Positions 17,642 to 27,587 of a stretch of 64,000 nt of DNA are shown here, piece by piece. Each line of letters begins with the position of its first letter. Position 1 is the stretch's first letter. The notes beneath the pieces are model-generated. The model was not told where the DNA came from. It made no database searches and saw nothing but the letters and a program-made list of their open reading frames with translations. The translations under genes and the position numbers were made by a program. The stretch lies in the NCBI RefSeq assembly GCF_001429725.1, contig NZ_LMHV01000001.1, forward strand, positions 372,001-436,000, read 5' to 3'. This DNA is from Rhizobium sp. Root708 (GTDB lineage: Bacteria > Pseudomonadota > Alphaproteobacteria > Rhizobiales > Rhizobiaceae).

Positions 17642-17891
17642 GGCATCCGATCCGTTTGTGGCCTCGCGTTGATCGTCTTTTTACTGTTCGACTGTCAACT
17701 CTTCGTCACGAGAAGATGATCTGTCTTGCGGGAACGGCCGGTGCGGATTTAGCGAGTCCTAACCTTTTCGAATCCGGCGAGAATTGCGATAAAAACGCAC
17801 GAAAACTATCTCCGATGCCACTATTTTAGAGATTTTTCCGCCAAATCTTCTGCTAGTCTCCCGAAATCAGGGAAGTGAGGAAACATTTTCA

Positions 17892-20800
17892 ATGGCTGCT
17901 CGAAATAATCCTAAACGAGAGAAACAGATCGAAAGCGCCGCGAAGATCGCGGCAGCGACGGGAGAGAACTTTCTCGCACCCGAGGTGCTGTTTGGCCGCG
18001 CCAGCGGAGATGATCTCGAGCGCTATACGCCGGAAATGCTCGCCCTGTCCGCGATCCATTGCGCCCAGGAGCTTTCCGCCTGGACCGGCACTGCACCGCG
18101 CATCAGCATAGAGACCGTCGCGAACGTCGAACCCGATGGCATCGCCGTCTCGATCCTATCGGTCACCGACAACAATATGCCCTTCCTTTATGAGTCAGTG
18201 ATGGGCGAGGTGACGAGCACCTATCGCGATCTCTTCATGGCGGTGCATCCGATCCTGGTCATCGAGCCGGGAAGGGCCGCTGAGCTCTATTCATCCGACC
18301 ATGCCAGCGAACCCGCCAACCGCGTCAGCCATATACAGCTCCACCTCGCGCCGCTGACCGGAGCGCAATCCGCGGATCTCATCAAGCGCATCAAATTAGT
18401 GCTTGAGCAGGTGCGACTGACGGTTTCCGACTGGAAGCCCATGCTTGCAAAACTGAGCACCGTCATCGACGAACTCGCATCGCACAACGCTGGCCGACGC
18501 AAGGCTGATCGCGACGAGGCCCTGGCATTCTTGAAATGGCTTCGCGATGCCAATTTCACCTTCCTCGGAATGCGTGAGTACGTCTATTCTGGGAAAGGTT
18601 CCAACGCCAAGGTCGAACGCGGCAAGGGAACCGGACTGGGCATACTTGCCAACCCCGATGTTCTGGTGCTTCGCACCGGCAAGGACGCGGTCACGACAAC
18701 ACCTGAGATTCTGGCCTTCCTCGACGGTCCCGAATTCCTGATCGTGACGAAGGCGAATGTGAAGTCGATCGTGCATCGCCGCGCCTACATGGACTATGTC
18801 GGGATCAAGCGCTTCGATGCCGATGGAAATGTAACCGGCGAACTGCGCATTGTCGGGCTTTTCACCTCGACGGCCTACACGTCCCTGGCGGCGGAGATTC
18901 CGCTCCTGCGATCGAAGATCGCGAAGGTGAAGGATCACTTCGGGTTCGACCCGATGAGCCACTCCGGCCGCATGTTGGACAACACGCTGGAATCCTACCC
19001 GCGCGATGATCTGTTCCAGATCGACACGACCCTGCTCGCAGGCTTTGCCGAGCAGATCAATGATCTCGCGGACAGACCACGGGTCAGGGCTCTGCCGCGC
19101 ATCGACCATTTCGATCGGTTTGTCTCGGTTATCGTCTATGTGCCGCGCGAAGAGTATGACTCTATCGTACGCGAACGGATCGGCACCTTCCTGAAGACCG
19201 TCTATGACGGCCGCGTTTCGGCTTACTATCCGGCGTTCCCGGAAGGCGGCGTCGCGCGCGTCCATTTCATCATCGGCCGCTCCGGCGGCAAGACGGCGCG
19301 TATCCCGCAGGTAAGACTCGAAGAAGCGATCCGCGCAATCACCGCGCGCTGGGACAGCCAGTTTGAACTGCTTGCCGGGCCGAAGGCACCGCGTATTTCC
19401 GTAAGCCATGCCTTCCAGGACCTGTTTCCACCGGAAGAAACCTTCAGCGATCTCGCCGACATCACCGCCTGCGCATCCGGCGAACAGATCCGTATCGCTT
19501 TCTATACGCGGTCGAAGGACGGCAAGGATCTGCTTTGCCTGAAGATCTTCCATGCCGGCGATCAGTTGGCTCTGTCTCGACGCGTGCCGCTCTTGGAGAA
19601 CCTCGGCTTCAACGTCGTCAGCGAAGGCACATTCGAAATCGATGTCACGTTGAACGACGGTTCGGAACGACTGGTTGTTCTTCACGATATGGAACTGGAG
19701 GCACGGGGAAGCGGCAAAATCGACCTGGAGCGCCACGGTGCCACACTCGAAGAGGCTTTTCTGGCAGCTTTCGGCGGCGTCATCGACAATGACAGCTTCA
19801 ACCGGCTGATCGTGTCGGCAAGCCTCTCGGCCCGCGAGACGAGTGTCCTGCGCGCCTATTCGCGCTATCTGCGTCAGGCCGGCATTGCCTACTCTCAGGA
19901 CTATATCGCGAATACGCTAGACAAGTATCCGGCTATCGCCGCGCTAATTTTCCGCCTGTTCCACGAGGCGCTCGACCCCAAGCTGTCTGAAAAGAACCGC
20001 GGAAAGAAGGTGGTCGAGCTTCACGACAAGATCGAAAGCGCTCTCGCAGACGTGCCGAGCCTGGACGATGACCGTATCCTGCGCCGCTATGTGAACGTCA
20101 TCGACGCCACCCTGCGCACCAACTATTTCCAGCGCAGCGCCGATGGCTCGGCGAAAGCGATGCTCTCGTTCAAACTCGATCCGCAGCTGATTGAAGGCCT
20201 GCCGCAGCCGAAACCGTTCCGCGAAATCTTCGTTTACGGTGTTGAGGTCGAGGGTGTGCATCTGCGCTTCGGTCGCGTCGCTCGCGGAGGCCTGCGCTGG
20301 TCGGACCGCGCGGAAGATTACCGCACAGAGGTGCTTGGCCTGGTCAAGGCGCAACAGGTCAAGAACGCCGTCATCGTACCCGTCGGCGCAAAGGGCGGCT
20401 TCTATCCCAAGAAGCTGCCGGTCGGCGGCAATCGCGATGAAATCTTCAATGCTGGTCGCGAAGCCTACAAGACCTATATCCGCACGCTGCTTTCGATCAC
20501 CGACAACATTTCCGGCGCCGATATCGTGCCTCCCGACAATACGGTTCGGCTCGATGGCGACGATCCGTACTTCGTTGTCGCCGCCGACAAGGGCACTGCA
20601 ACCTTCTCCGATACCGCCAACGCGCTGTCTCAGGAAGCCGGCTTCTGGCTCGACGATGCATTCGCCTCTGGCGGCTCTGCCGGCTACGATCACAAGAAGA
20701 TGGGCATCACGGCGCGCGGCGCGTGGGAGACGGTGAAGCGCCACTTCCGCGAAATGGACATCGACATCCAGACGACGCCGTTCACCGTTGCAGGGGTGGG

Positions 20801-22667
20801 CGATATGTCCGGCGACGTCTTCGGCAATGGTATGCTTCTGTCTCCGAAGATCAGACTGGTCGCAGCATTCGATCACCGCGACATCGTGATCGATCCGGAG
20901 CCGGATATGGAAAACACGCTGGCCGAACGGCAACGCCTGTTCAACCTGCCGCGATCGAGCTGGCAGGACTTCGACAAGAGCGTTCTTTCCGAAGGGGCGA
21001 TGATTATCTCACGCTCGGCGAAATCCGTTTCGCTGACCCCGCAGGCAGCGGCCGTGATCGGGATCGACAAGACAGTCGCGACACCATTCGAGATCATCAC
21101 CGCCATCCTGAAGAGCCAGGTTGACCTGCTTTGGTTCGGCGGCATCGGAACCTACGTCAAGGCGGCCTTCGAGACCGACGCCGAAGTGGGCGACCGCGCA
21201 AACGACCCCATCCGCATCAGCGCGGAGGACGTGCGTGCCAAGGTCATCGGTGAGGGCGCAAACCTGGGGGTCACCCAGCGCGGCCGTATCGCTTACGGTC
21301 TGCGAGGCGGGCGCTGCAACTCCGACGCAATCGACAACTCCGCCGGCGTCAACACCTCCGACGTTGAAGTGAACATCAAGATTGCTCTAGCGGCTGCCAT
21401 GCACGATGGGCGCCTGACGAGAGGAAAGCGCGACCAGCTTCTTTCCTCGATGACAAGTGAAGTCGCAGATCTCGTTCTCCGGAACAACTATCTGCAGTCG
21501 CTGGCAATATCGCTGATCGAACGCAAAGGGACGGCAAACGGCCTCGAACTCGCACGCTTCATGAATGTGCTGGAAGCCGCCAAGCAGCTCAATCGCAAGG
21601 TCGAGCTGCTGCCGGACGAGACCGTCATGACCGAACGCTATGCCGCATCCAAGCCGCTGACGCGTCCTGAGATCGGCGTGCTGCTGTCTTACGCAAAGAT
21701 CGTCTTGTTCGACGCCTTGGCAGCCAGTGAACTGCCCGACGATCCCTATTTCGCGGCAACCCTGTCACAATACTTCCCCGCCAAGATGCGCAAGACGAAC
21801 GCCGCCGACATCGGAAGCCACCGTCTGCGCCGCGAGATCATCGCCACCGTTCTTGCCAATGATGCCATCAACCGGGGGGGGCCTGGTTTCGTGGTCAGCA
21901 TGATGGATGCGACGGCTGCCGCTGCGCCGGAGGTTGTCCGTGCCGCGATCATTGCGAGGGACGGCTTTGACCTCACCAAGCTTTGGGCCGAGACCGACGC
22001 CTTGGACGGCAAGATATCAGGTGCGATGCAGAACAGGATCTACGAAGAGATCAGCCATGTCTTCACGGTGCTGACCCGCCTCCTGCTCAAGATGCAGATG
22101 ACCAAGGGCGACATGTCCGAGACGATCGAGCGACTGCGCGCGGCACTCAAGAAACTGCAGCCGGTCTTTGCCGGGCAGGTTGTTCCGGAACTCGAAGCTC
22201 GCCAAGGCGAGTACCAGAGCGCCGGCGTTCCGGAGAAGCTTGCCGCCGAGATCGCGCATCTACTGCGGTTCGTCCTTGTGCCCGAGATCATGCAGATCGC
22301 CGAACGAACCAGCGAGCCGCTGGTACGCTCCGCGGAAAGCTACTTCGCCGTAAGCCAGACCTTCAGAATTGGGCGTCTGCTTGCTGCCGGCGGCCGGATC
22401 GTCACGTCGGATCATTACGATTATCTGGCGCTTGCGCGCAGCCTCGATCAGATTGCCAGCGCAAGGCGGGACATCGTTGTGTCAGCCCTCTCCAATCATG
22501 GCAGCGAGAAGCTCCCCGTTCATGCCTGGCATGCGAGCGATCGTATCAAGATCAACCGCATCGCCGAGGAACTCTCCACGCTCAGCGAAAACGGCGATCC
22601 AAACCTCGCCCGCATAACAGTTGCTGCCGGTTTGCTGACCGACCTTGCACGAGATGGGATGAGGTGA
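17892..22667 (+). CDS. gdhB: NAD-specific glutamate dehydrogenase, large bacterial type
   Basis: A 1591-residue protein of the 180-kDa NAD-GDH family, which deaminates glutamate to 2-oxoglutarate and feeds amino-acid carbon into the TCA cycle. Residues 1 to about 700 form the long regulatory N-terminal part with ACT-like modules. The catalytic part carries RVARGGLRWSDR near 797-808 and VPVGAKGGF near 828-836. The dinucleotide-binding loop GVGDMSGDVFGNGML lies near 967-981. ATG at 17892 is preceded by GTGAGG eleven bases upstream. A run of eight Gs occurs in the C-terminal third (21874-21881) but the frame is intact. A hairpin separates it from the transporter gene downstream. Confidence 0.96.
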   Translation: MAARNNPKREKQIESAAKIAAATGENFLAPEVLFGRASGDDLERYTPEMLALSAIHCAQELSAWTGTAPRISIETVANVEPDGIAVSILSVTDNNMPFLYESVMGEVTSTYRDLFMAVHPILVIEPGRAAELYSSDHASEPANRVSHIQLHLAPLTGAQSADLIKRIKLVLEQVRLTVSDWKPMLAKLSTVIDELASHNAGRRKADRDEALAFLKWLRDANFTFLGMREYVYSGKGSNAKVERGKGTGLGILANPDVLVLRTGKDAVTTTPEILAFLDGPEFLIVTKANVKSIVHRRAYMDYVGIKRFDADGNVTGELRIVGLFTSTAYTSLAAEIPLLRSKIAKVKDHFGFDPMSHSGRMLDNTLESYPRDDLFQIDTTLLAGFAEQINDLADRPRVRALPRIDHFDRFVSVIVYVPREEYDSIVRERIGTFLKTVYDGRVSAYYPAFPEGGVARVHFIIGRSGGKTARIPQVRLEEAIRAITARWDSQFELLAGPKAPRISVSHAFQDLFPPEETFSDLADITACASGEQIRIAFYTRSKDGKDLLCLKIFHAGDQLALSRRVPLLENLGFNVVSEGTFEIDVTLNDGSERLVVLHDMELEARGSGKIDLERHGATLEEAFLAAFGGVIDNDSFNRLIVSASLSARETSVLRAYSRYLRQAGIAYSQDYIANTLDKYPAIAALIFRLFHEALDPKLSEKNRGKKVVELHDKIESALADVPSLDDDRILRRYVNVIDATLRTNYFQRSADGSAKAMLSFKLDPQLIEGLPQPKPFREIFVYGVEVEGVHLRFGRVARGGLRWSDRAEDYRTEVLGLVKAQQVKNAVIVPVGAKGGFYPKKLPVGGNRDEIFNAGREAYKTYIRTLLSITDNISGADIVPPDNTVRLDGDDPYFVVAADKGTATFSDTANALSQEAGFWLDDAFASGGSAGYDHKKMGITARGAWETVKRHFREMDIDIQTTPFTVAGVGDMSGDVFGNGMLLSPKIRLVAAFDHRDIVIDPEPDMENTLAERQRLFNLPRSSWQDFDKSVLSEGAMIISRSAKSVSLTPQAAAVIGIDKTVATPFEIITAILKSQVDLLWFGGIGTYVKAAFETDAEVGDRANDPIRISAEDVRAKVIGEGANLGVTQRGRIAYGLRGGRCNSDAIDNSAGVNTSDVEVNIKIALAAAMHDGRLTRGKRDQLLSSMTSEVADLVLRNNYLQSLAISLIERKGTANGLELARFMNVLEAAKQLNRKVELLPDETVMTERYAASKPLTRPEIGVLLSYAKIVLFDALAASELPDDPYFAATLSQYFPAKMRKTNAADIGSHRLRREIIATVLANDAINRGGPGFVVSMMDATAAAAPEVVRAAIIARDGFDLTKLWAETDALDGKISGAMQNRIYEEISHVFTVLTRLLLKMQMTKGDMSETIERLRAALKKLQPVFAGQVVPELEARQGEYQSAGVPEKLAAEIAHLLRFVLVPEIMQIAERTSEPLVRSAESYFAVSQTFRIGRLLAAGGRIVTSDHYDYLALARSLDQIASARRDIVVSALSNHGSEKLPVHAWHASDRIKINRIAEELSTLSENGDPNLARITVAAGLLTDLARDGMR

Positions 22668-22675
22668 GACAGTCC

Positions 22676-22692
22676 GCTCCAAAAATTGGAGC
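22676..22692 (+). promoter_or_regulatory. Hairpin covering the ribosome binding site of the transporter gene
   Basis: Arms GCTCCAA (22676-22682) and TTGGAGC (22686-22692) pair perfectly over a three-base loop, 9 bases after the GDH stop. The right arm contains GGAG (22688-22691), the only good Shine-Dalgarno for the GTG start at 22699. Folded RNA would therefore hide the site unless ribosomes finishing GDH open it. There is no T-run, so it is not a terminator. Confidence 0.5.
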
Positions 22693-22698
22693 AGACCG

Positions 22699-24084
22699 GT
22701 GAATCGCATTGACTGGACGGGAGCCCGACCTGCAAAAGCCACAAGGGCAGGCATTTGGGGCTGGATGTTCTTCGACTGGGCGGCTCAACCGTTCTTTACA
22801 GTTGTTACGACCTTCATCTTCGGGCCGTACTTTGTATCGCGGTTGACCGCCGATCCGGTCTCGGCCCAGACGATGTGGAGCAACATGGCAACGATCTCTT
22901 CGGTGATCATTGCCATCCTTTCTCCGATCCTGGGTTCGATTGCCGACCAGTCGGGCAGGCGCAAGCCGTGGATCGGCTTCTTCGCCGTCATCAAGATCGC
23001 CAGCCTGTGCGGCCTCTGGTATGCCGCACCGGGCTCACCGGTTATCTATCCGATGATCTTCATGATCTTCGCCTCGATCGCCGCCGAGTTTTCGATCGTC
23101 TTCAACGACTCGATGATGCCACGGCTCGTTGGCAGCGACGAAGTTGGCAAGCTCTCGAACACCGCCTGGGGGCTGGGTTATCTTGGTGGCATGATCGTTC
23201 TGATCACGGTCGTCGTTCTGCTGGCTGGTAGCCCCGAGACCGGCAAGACCATTCTTGGCTTCACGCCGCTGTTCGGCCTCGATCCGCACACCGGCGAGGA
23301 TGCGCGCATTACCGGCCCGATATCGGCGGGCTGGTATCTGGTTTTCATCCTGCCCATGCTTTTCTTCACACCGGATGCCGCGCGCGGACGGCCCTTGAGG
23401 AGCGCGATCCGCGTCGGACTGTCCGAATTGAAAAACACTCTGCGGGAGCTACGAAACCGGCCCGGTATCCTTCGCTTCCTGATAGCGCGCATGATCTATC
23501 AGGACGGCGTCAATGGGTTGCTTATCCTCGGCGGCGCCTTCGCTGCCGGCATGTTCGGCTGGGCGACGATCGAGATCGGCATCTACGGTATCATCCTGAA
23601 TGTCGTTGCGATCTTCGGCTGCCTCATCGCCGGATATATCGATTCCCGTATCGGGTCGAAAGTGACCGTGCTCTTTAGCCTGACGATGTTGCTGCTTGCG
23701 ACCATCGGGATTGTGTCGACGGGACCCGGCTATACGCTTTTCGGTCTGGTCTCACTGCCTGCCGCGGATAGCGGCGGCCTTTTCGGGACGGCTGCGGAAA
23801 AGGCTTACATTAGTTATGGTTTGCTGATCGGGCTCGCATTCGGCCCGGTCCAGGCCTCGTCACGATCCTATCTCGCCCGCAGCGTCTCCTACAGCGAAGC
23901 CGGACGCTATTTCGGCATCTATGCCCTGTCGGGCAGAGCGACGAGCTTCATGGCGACACTGCTGTTCTCGGCGGTCACATTTGCTTCCGGCTCGTCGCGG
24001 CTCGGCATGGCAACGCTGGTGCTGTTTCTTGCAGGCGGATTGGCTCTTCTGATCCGTACGCCCTATCCGGCGGACAGGGCGTAG
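22699..24084 (+). CDS. MFS transporter, UMF1 family
   Basis: A 461-residue integral membrane protein with about twelve hydrophobic spans. The early segment GWMFFDWAAQPFFTVV and the loop GSIADQSGRRKPWIGFF between spans 2 and 3 are characteristic of the UMF1/Atg22-like branch of the major facilitator superfamily, in which the DQSGRRK stretch acts as the MFS loop motif. The start is GTG with GGAG eight bases upstream. It lies 31 bases after gdhB and is probably cotranscribed, hinting at amino-acid export or uptake, but the substrate is unknown. It is convergent with purH. Confidence 0.85.
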   Translation: MNRIDWTGARPAKATRAGIWGWMFFDWAAQPFFTVVTTFIFGPYFVSRLTADPVSAQTMWSNMATISSVIIAILSPILGSIADQSGRRKPWIGFFAVIKIASLCGLWYAAPGSPVIYPMIFMIFASIAAEFSIVFNDSMMPRLVGSDEVGKLSNTAWGLGYLGGMIVLITVVVLLAGSPETGKTILGFTPLFGLDPHTGEDARITGPISAGWYLVFILPMLFFTPDAARGRPLRSAIRVGLSELKNTLRELRNRPGILRFLIARMIYQDGVNGLLILGGAFAAGMFGWATIEIGIYGIILNVVAIFGCLIAGYIDSRIGSKVTVLFSLTMLLLATIGIVSTGPGYTLFGLVSLPAADSGGLFGTAAEKAYISYGLLIGLAFGPVQASSRSYLARSVSYSEAGRYFGIYALSGRATSFMATLLFSAVTFASGSSRLGMATLVLFLAGGLALLIRTPYPADRA

Positions 24085-24097
24085 GATTTCGTCAAGT

Positions 24098-25714
24098 TCA
24101 GTGGCGGAAGTGCCGCATGCCGGTAAAGACCATGGCAACGTTGTGTTCGTTCGCCGCGTCGATGACTTCCTGATCGCGCATCGAACCACCAGGCTGGATC
24201 ACCGCCGTCGCCCCTGCGGATATCATCGACAGAAGGCCATCGGCAAATGGCAGGAACGCCTCAGATGCAACGGCGGAACCGTGTGTTAGCGGCGTCGACA
24301 GACCGAGCGTGCGTGCAGCCTCTTCTGCCTTCAGCCCGGCAATCCTCGCTGAATCGATGCGGCTCATCTGACCCGCGCCGATACCGGCGGTCTGGCCGTC
24401 CTTGGCATAGACGACGGCATTCGATTTGACGTGCTTCGCCACCTTGAAGGCGAACTTCATATCGGCAAGCTCCTGTGCCGTCGGCGCACGCTTGGTGACA
24501 ACCTTCAGCTCCAGATCCTCGACCATACCGTTGTCGCGGCTCTGAACCAGCAGACCGCCGGAGACCGTCTTGGCGGTCAGCCCGCCGATACGGGGATCCG
24601 GCAGGCCGCCGGCAGTGAGCAGGCGAAGATTGGCCTTGCGTGCGACGATTGCCTTCGCTTCCTCGGTCACATCGGGCGCGATGATGACTTCGGTGAATAG
24701 CTTGATGATCTCTTCCGCGGTCTGGGCGTCCAAGGTCTGGTTCAGCGCAATAATGCCACCGAAAGCCGATACGGAATCGCATGCCAAGGCACGCTGATAC
24801 GCCTCGAGCAGGCTGGAACCGGTGGCAACGCCACACGGGTTGGCATGCTTGATAATGGCGCATGCCGGCGATTTCTCGGGCAGGAACTCAGCGACCAGCT
24901 CGTAGGCCGCGTCGGTATCATTGATATTGTTGTAGGAGAGCTGCTTTCCCTGCAGCAGCGCTGCGGTCGCGACGCCGGGACGCTGCTCGCCGGTGACGTA
25001 AAACGCCGCCGTCTGATGCGGGTTTTCACCGTAACGCATCTCTTCCTTCAGCACGCCGCCGATGACGCGATGCCGCGGGGTCTGGATATCAAGAGCTTCC
25101 GCGAACCAGTTGGAGATTACAGCATCATAGGCAGCGGTGCGGGCATAGGCCTTGGCAGCCATGCGTTGACGAAACGCATAGGCGGTCTGGCCATTGTCGG
25201 AGGACAGCTCCGCGAGCAGCTCGGGGTAGTCGGCCGGATCCGTCAGGATGGTGACGTAGGCATGGTTCTTCGCCGAGGCACGGATCATTGCCGGCCCGCC
25301 GATATCGATGTTCTCGACAGTAGTCGGATAGTCGCCGCCGGCAGCCCGGACATCCTCGAACGGATAGAGGTTGATCACGGCAAGATCGATGCCCTCGATC
25401 CCGTGTGCCTGCATCGCTGCCTGATGCTCAGCATCGTCACGAATAGCCAGCAGGCCGCCATGCACCGTCGGATGTAGTGTCTTGACGCGACCGTCCATGA
25501 TCTCCGGAAAGCCGGTCACATCAGAAACGTCGGTGACCGCAAGGCCAGCCGCCGCGATTGCCTTGTGCGTGCCGCCTGTCGACAGCAGGCGAACACCCCT
25601 TTCGACAAGGCCGCGTGCCAGCTCGACGATGCCAGTTTTATCGGACACCGACAACAAGGCGGTCTTCACGGTGACCTTATTGGGGGCGGGAATTTTCTTG
25701 GAAGCTACGGCCAT
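24098..25714 (-). CDS. purH: Bifunctional AICAR transformylase/IMP cyclohydrolase
   Basis: A 538-residue enzyme catalysing the last two steps of de novo IMP synthesis. The N-terminal MGS-like cyclohydrolase domain shows SVSDKTG and STGGTHKAI; the C-terminal transformylase shows [13 protein letters not shown] and ends in [20 protein letters not shown], split over the last 25 residues. The ATG at 25714 has GGAG upstream; a ten-residue longer frame lacks one. It is last in a leftward string starting with htpX. Length equals the usual family size. Confidence 0.97.
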   Translation of the reverse strand: MAVASKKIPAPNKVTVKTALLSVSDKTGIVELARGLVERGVRLLSTGGTHKAIAAAGLAVTDVSDVTGFPEIMDGRVKTLHPTVHGGLLAIRDDAEHQAAMQAHGIEGIDLAVINLYPFEDVRAAGGDYPTTVENIDIGGPAMIRASAKNHAYVTILTDPADYPELLAELSSDNGQTAYAFRQRMAAKAYARTAAYDAVISNWFAEALDIQTPRHRVIGGVLKEEMRYGENPHQTAAFYVTGEQRPGVATAALLQGKQLSYNNINDTDAAYELVAEFLPEKSPACAIIKHANPCGVATGSSLLEAYQRALACDSVSAFGGIIALNQTLDAQTAEEIIKLFTEVIIAPDVTEEAKAIVARKANLRLLTAGGLPDPRIGGLTAKTVSGGLLVQSRDNGMVEDLELKVVTKRAPTAQELADMKFAFKVAKHVKSNAVVYAKDGQTAGIGAGQMSRIDSARIAGLKAEEAARTLGLSTPLTHGSAVASEAFLPFADGLLSMISAGATAVIQPGGSMRDQEVIDAANEHNVAMVFTGMRHFRH

Positions 25715-25806
25715 TTGGCTTCTCCGTTGATCTTCGGGAGGCATCCGGCGAGGTGCGCGGAATATGGCGCCGCGTTAGCACAGCTTTGCCCCCGCGAAAA
25801 CAGGCA

Positions 25807-27477
25807 CTAGCTTCTGCGGGATAAAAACCAGCGTATTTCCGGCTTTCCGGGATGCGCGAACGCTATCTCCATCTGGTCCGAGCTGCAAATGCCTGACGCG
25901 TCGGCAAAGAACACGTCCTCGGAGAGAACGACAGTATTGCCAGGTGAGGAAAACAACCAGGTTTCCCCATCCGGCGCCGTCATCAAAACAGACTCGCGAT
26001 CCATCTGCTTGAGATTGATCGAAGGGTGAGCGTGGAAGCGTGCCACAGCCTGCAGCGCTTCGCCGCCTTTGCTGTCTTCAGACATGGTAAGCGAGTCGCG
26101 GCCTGTGATGATCGATCCGGTGGCGTTCAGCGTCAACTCGCGTTCGTGCAGCGCACCGAAGGCCTTGGCGTATCCATCATGCCTTGCCTTGATGACATCG
26201 CGCCCGTCATCGGCAAGCGTTCGCTCCACCTCGACAGTCCGCACGGGATCGGTGATCACATGCGCGAGAAAGTCCGACGTTGCAAAACGGCTGGAAGATG
26301 TATCGCTGAGTGTAACCGTCGTGTGGGCCGCAGTTGTTCGGGCCATCTGGGTGTACTTCGCAGCCGCGAATTTGGGTGATCCCGCGTTGACGATGAAACG
26401 ATGACGCCCGGACGACATCTCAAACGACAGGCAGCCGGCGTGAGCAGTCCGGGAGAGAGCACCCGTAGGCGGCAGTCCGGTATCGACGATGATCGCGGTT
26501 CGCCCAGCGGCCAACCGCTGATAGCGAGAGTGCGGCATGGCCTTGAAAGGCTCGCCGGCGGTCTCGTCATACCGCAGCAAGGACACGAGCTCCGTCGCCA
26601 GCGTCGACGTGGCGCCGTTAAACAGGGCGAGATCGCCGTCCTGATGCCTGAAGAACCGCAAGGCCGGATACATCCGGTCGATTCCCGAGATCAGTTTTTG
26701 CGGCAAATCGTGACCGAGATTGATGTAGGTCTGCCGGAGCGGCAGAAGATCGAGCAACAGCTCCAATCCAACGCGCGGATTCCGCGAGATGTGTCCGCCG
26801 TCGGGTAGAATCTGGCTATCGAACTCGCGATCCAACGCCTCTGCCGCCCGGCGCAAAGCGCCCTGACGGGTAGGCATTGAGACCGACGCCATGGCAAGCG
26901 CGATGCGCAGACGAAAGAGCGTTTCCCCTGGCGGGGCGTATTGCGCCATCCGGCGGAGAAAACGGACCTGAAAAGCGAGCGAGCGGACAAATCGGCGATA
27001 AAAACCGCGGTCCGAATTGTGAAGCACCACCGGTGAATGGGAAAGCCAGGCGATAACGCGTTGCGCAGTGACATCGATGTCCCACGCAAGACCTTCCATA
27101 CGCGAACCATGGACGGACAGCCAACCGCTGACGATCGCCCGGGCAGCATTGGAATGCACATCGCTCTTTCGGGCACGCATGTGGCGAAGCCACCCGAAGC
27201 TATGAAGCCTGATCGCAAACGACCTGGAGGGCAGGCTCAAGGTGAACGGCGAACGCCCTCCGGTCTCCAATAGTCGTCCCGCAAGCGGGAAGCGCCCATT
27301 GACGATCTCTTCCGCGACATGTGAATCAACTGCGCGCAAATCTGTCGGAGCAACGATGAGGCGATCGGGTGCGTGTACCGTATGTCTGAACAATCGCAAG
27401 CGCAGTAGCGCGATGCGAAGGCGCATACGCCGCCAAGCCTCCCGCAGGTAAAGACCTGAAAACCGTCCGGACCACAT
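25807..27477 (-). CDS. Heparinase II/III-family protein
   Basis: A 556-residue protein. The N-terminal half is an alpha-helical toroid-like region with many Arg and aromatic residues (for example WLSHSPVVLHNSDRGFYRR), and the C-terminal half matches the heparinase II/III beta-sandwich (GCLSFEMSSGRHRFIVNAG, TTAAHTTVTLSDTSSSRF). Characterised members are polysaccharide lyases for uronic-acid polymers. No clear signal peptide is seen, so it may be cytoplasmic or use another route. It sits between rsmB and purH, 92 bases before the latter. Catalytic residues in this subgroup are not established and the substrate is unknown; capsular or envelope polysaccharide is a guess. Confidence 0.8.
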   Translation of the reverse strand: MWSGRFSGLYLREAWRRMRLRIALLRLRLFRHTVHAPDRLIVAPTDLRAVDSHVAEEIVNGRFPLAGRLLETGGRSPFTLSLPSRSFAIRLHSFGWLRHMRARKSDVHSNAARAIVSGWLSVHGSRMEGLAWDIDVTAQRVIAWLSHSPVVLHNSDRGFYRRFVRSLAFQVRFLRRMAQYAPPGETLFRLRIALAMASVSMPTRQGALRRAAEALDREFDSQILPDGGHISRNPRVGLELLLDLLPLRQTYINLGHDLPQKLISGIDRMYPALRFFRHQDGDLALFNGATSTLATELVSLLRYDETAGEPFKAMPHSRYQRLAAGRTAIIVDTGLPPTGALSRTAHAGCLSFEMSSGRHRFIVNAGSPKFAAAKYTQMARTTAAHTTVTLSDTSSSRFATSDFLAHVITDPVRTVEVERTLADDGRDVIKARHDGYAKAFGALHERELTLNATGSIITGRDSLTMSEDSKGGEALQAVARFHAHPSINLKQMDRESVLMTAPDGETWLFSSPGNTVVLSEDVFFADASGICSSDQMEIAFAHPGKPEIRWFLSRRS

Positions 27478-27587
27478 GTCTATGTCTATCGACTCATACA
27501 GTTAGGATTGGATTAACAGGTCCGGAAACACCTGCCGTGGGCGATTCATCTTGCGACGGCTGATCGACTATGCCAGCTGCCTATCCA

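Noticed and set aside
18396..19736. 446-codon minus-strand frame
   Set aside because: Antisense to gdhB, no motif.
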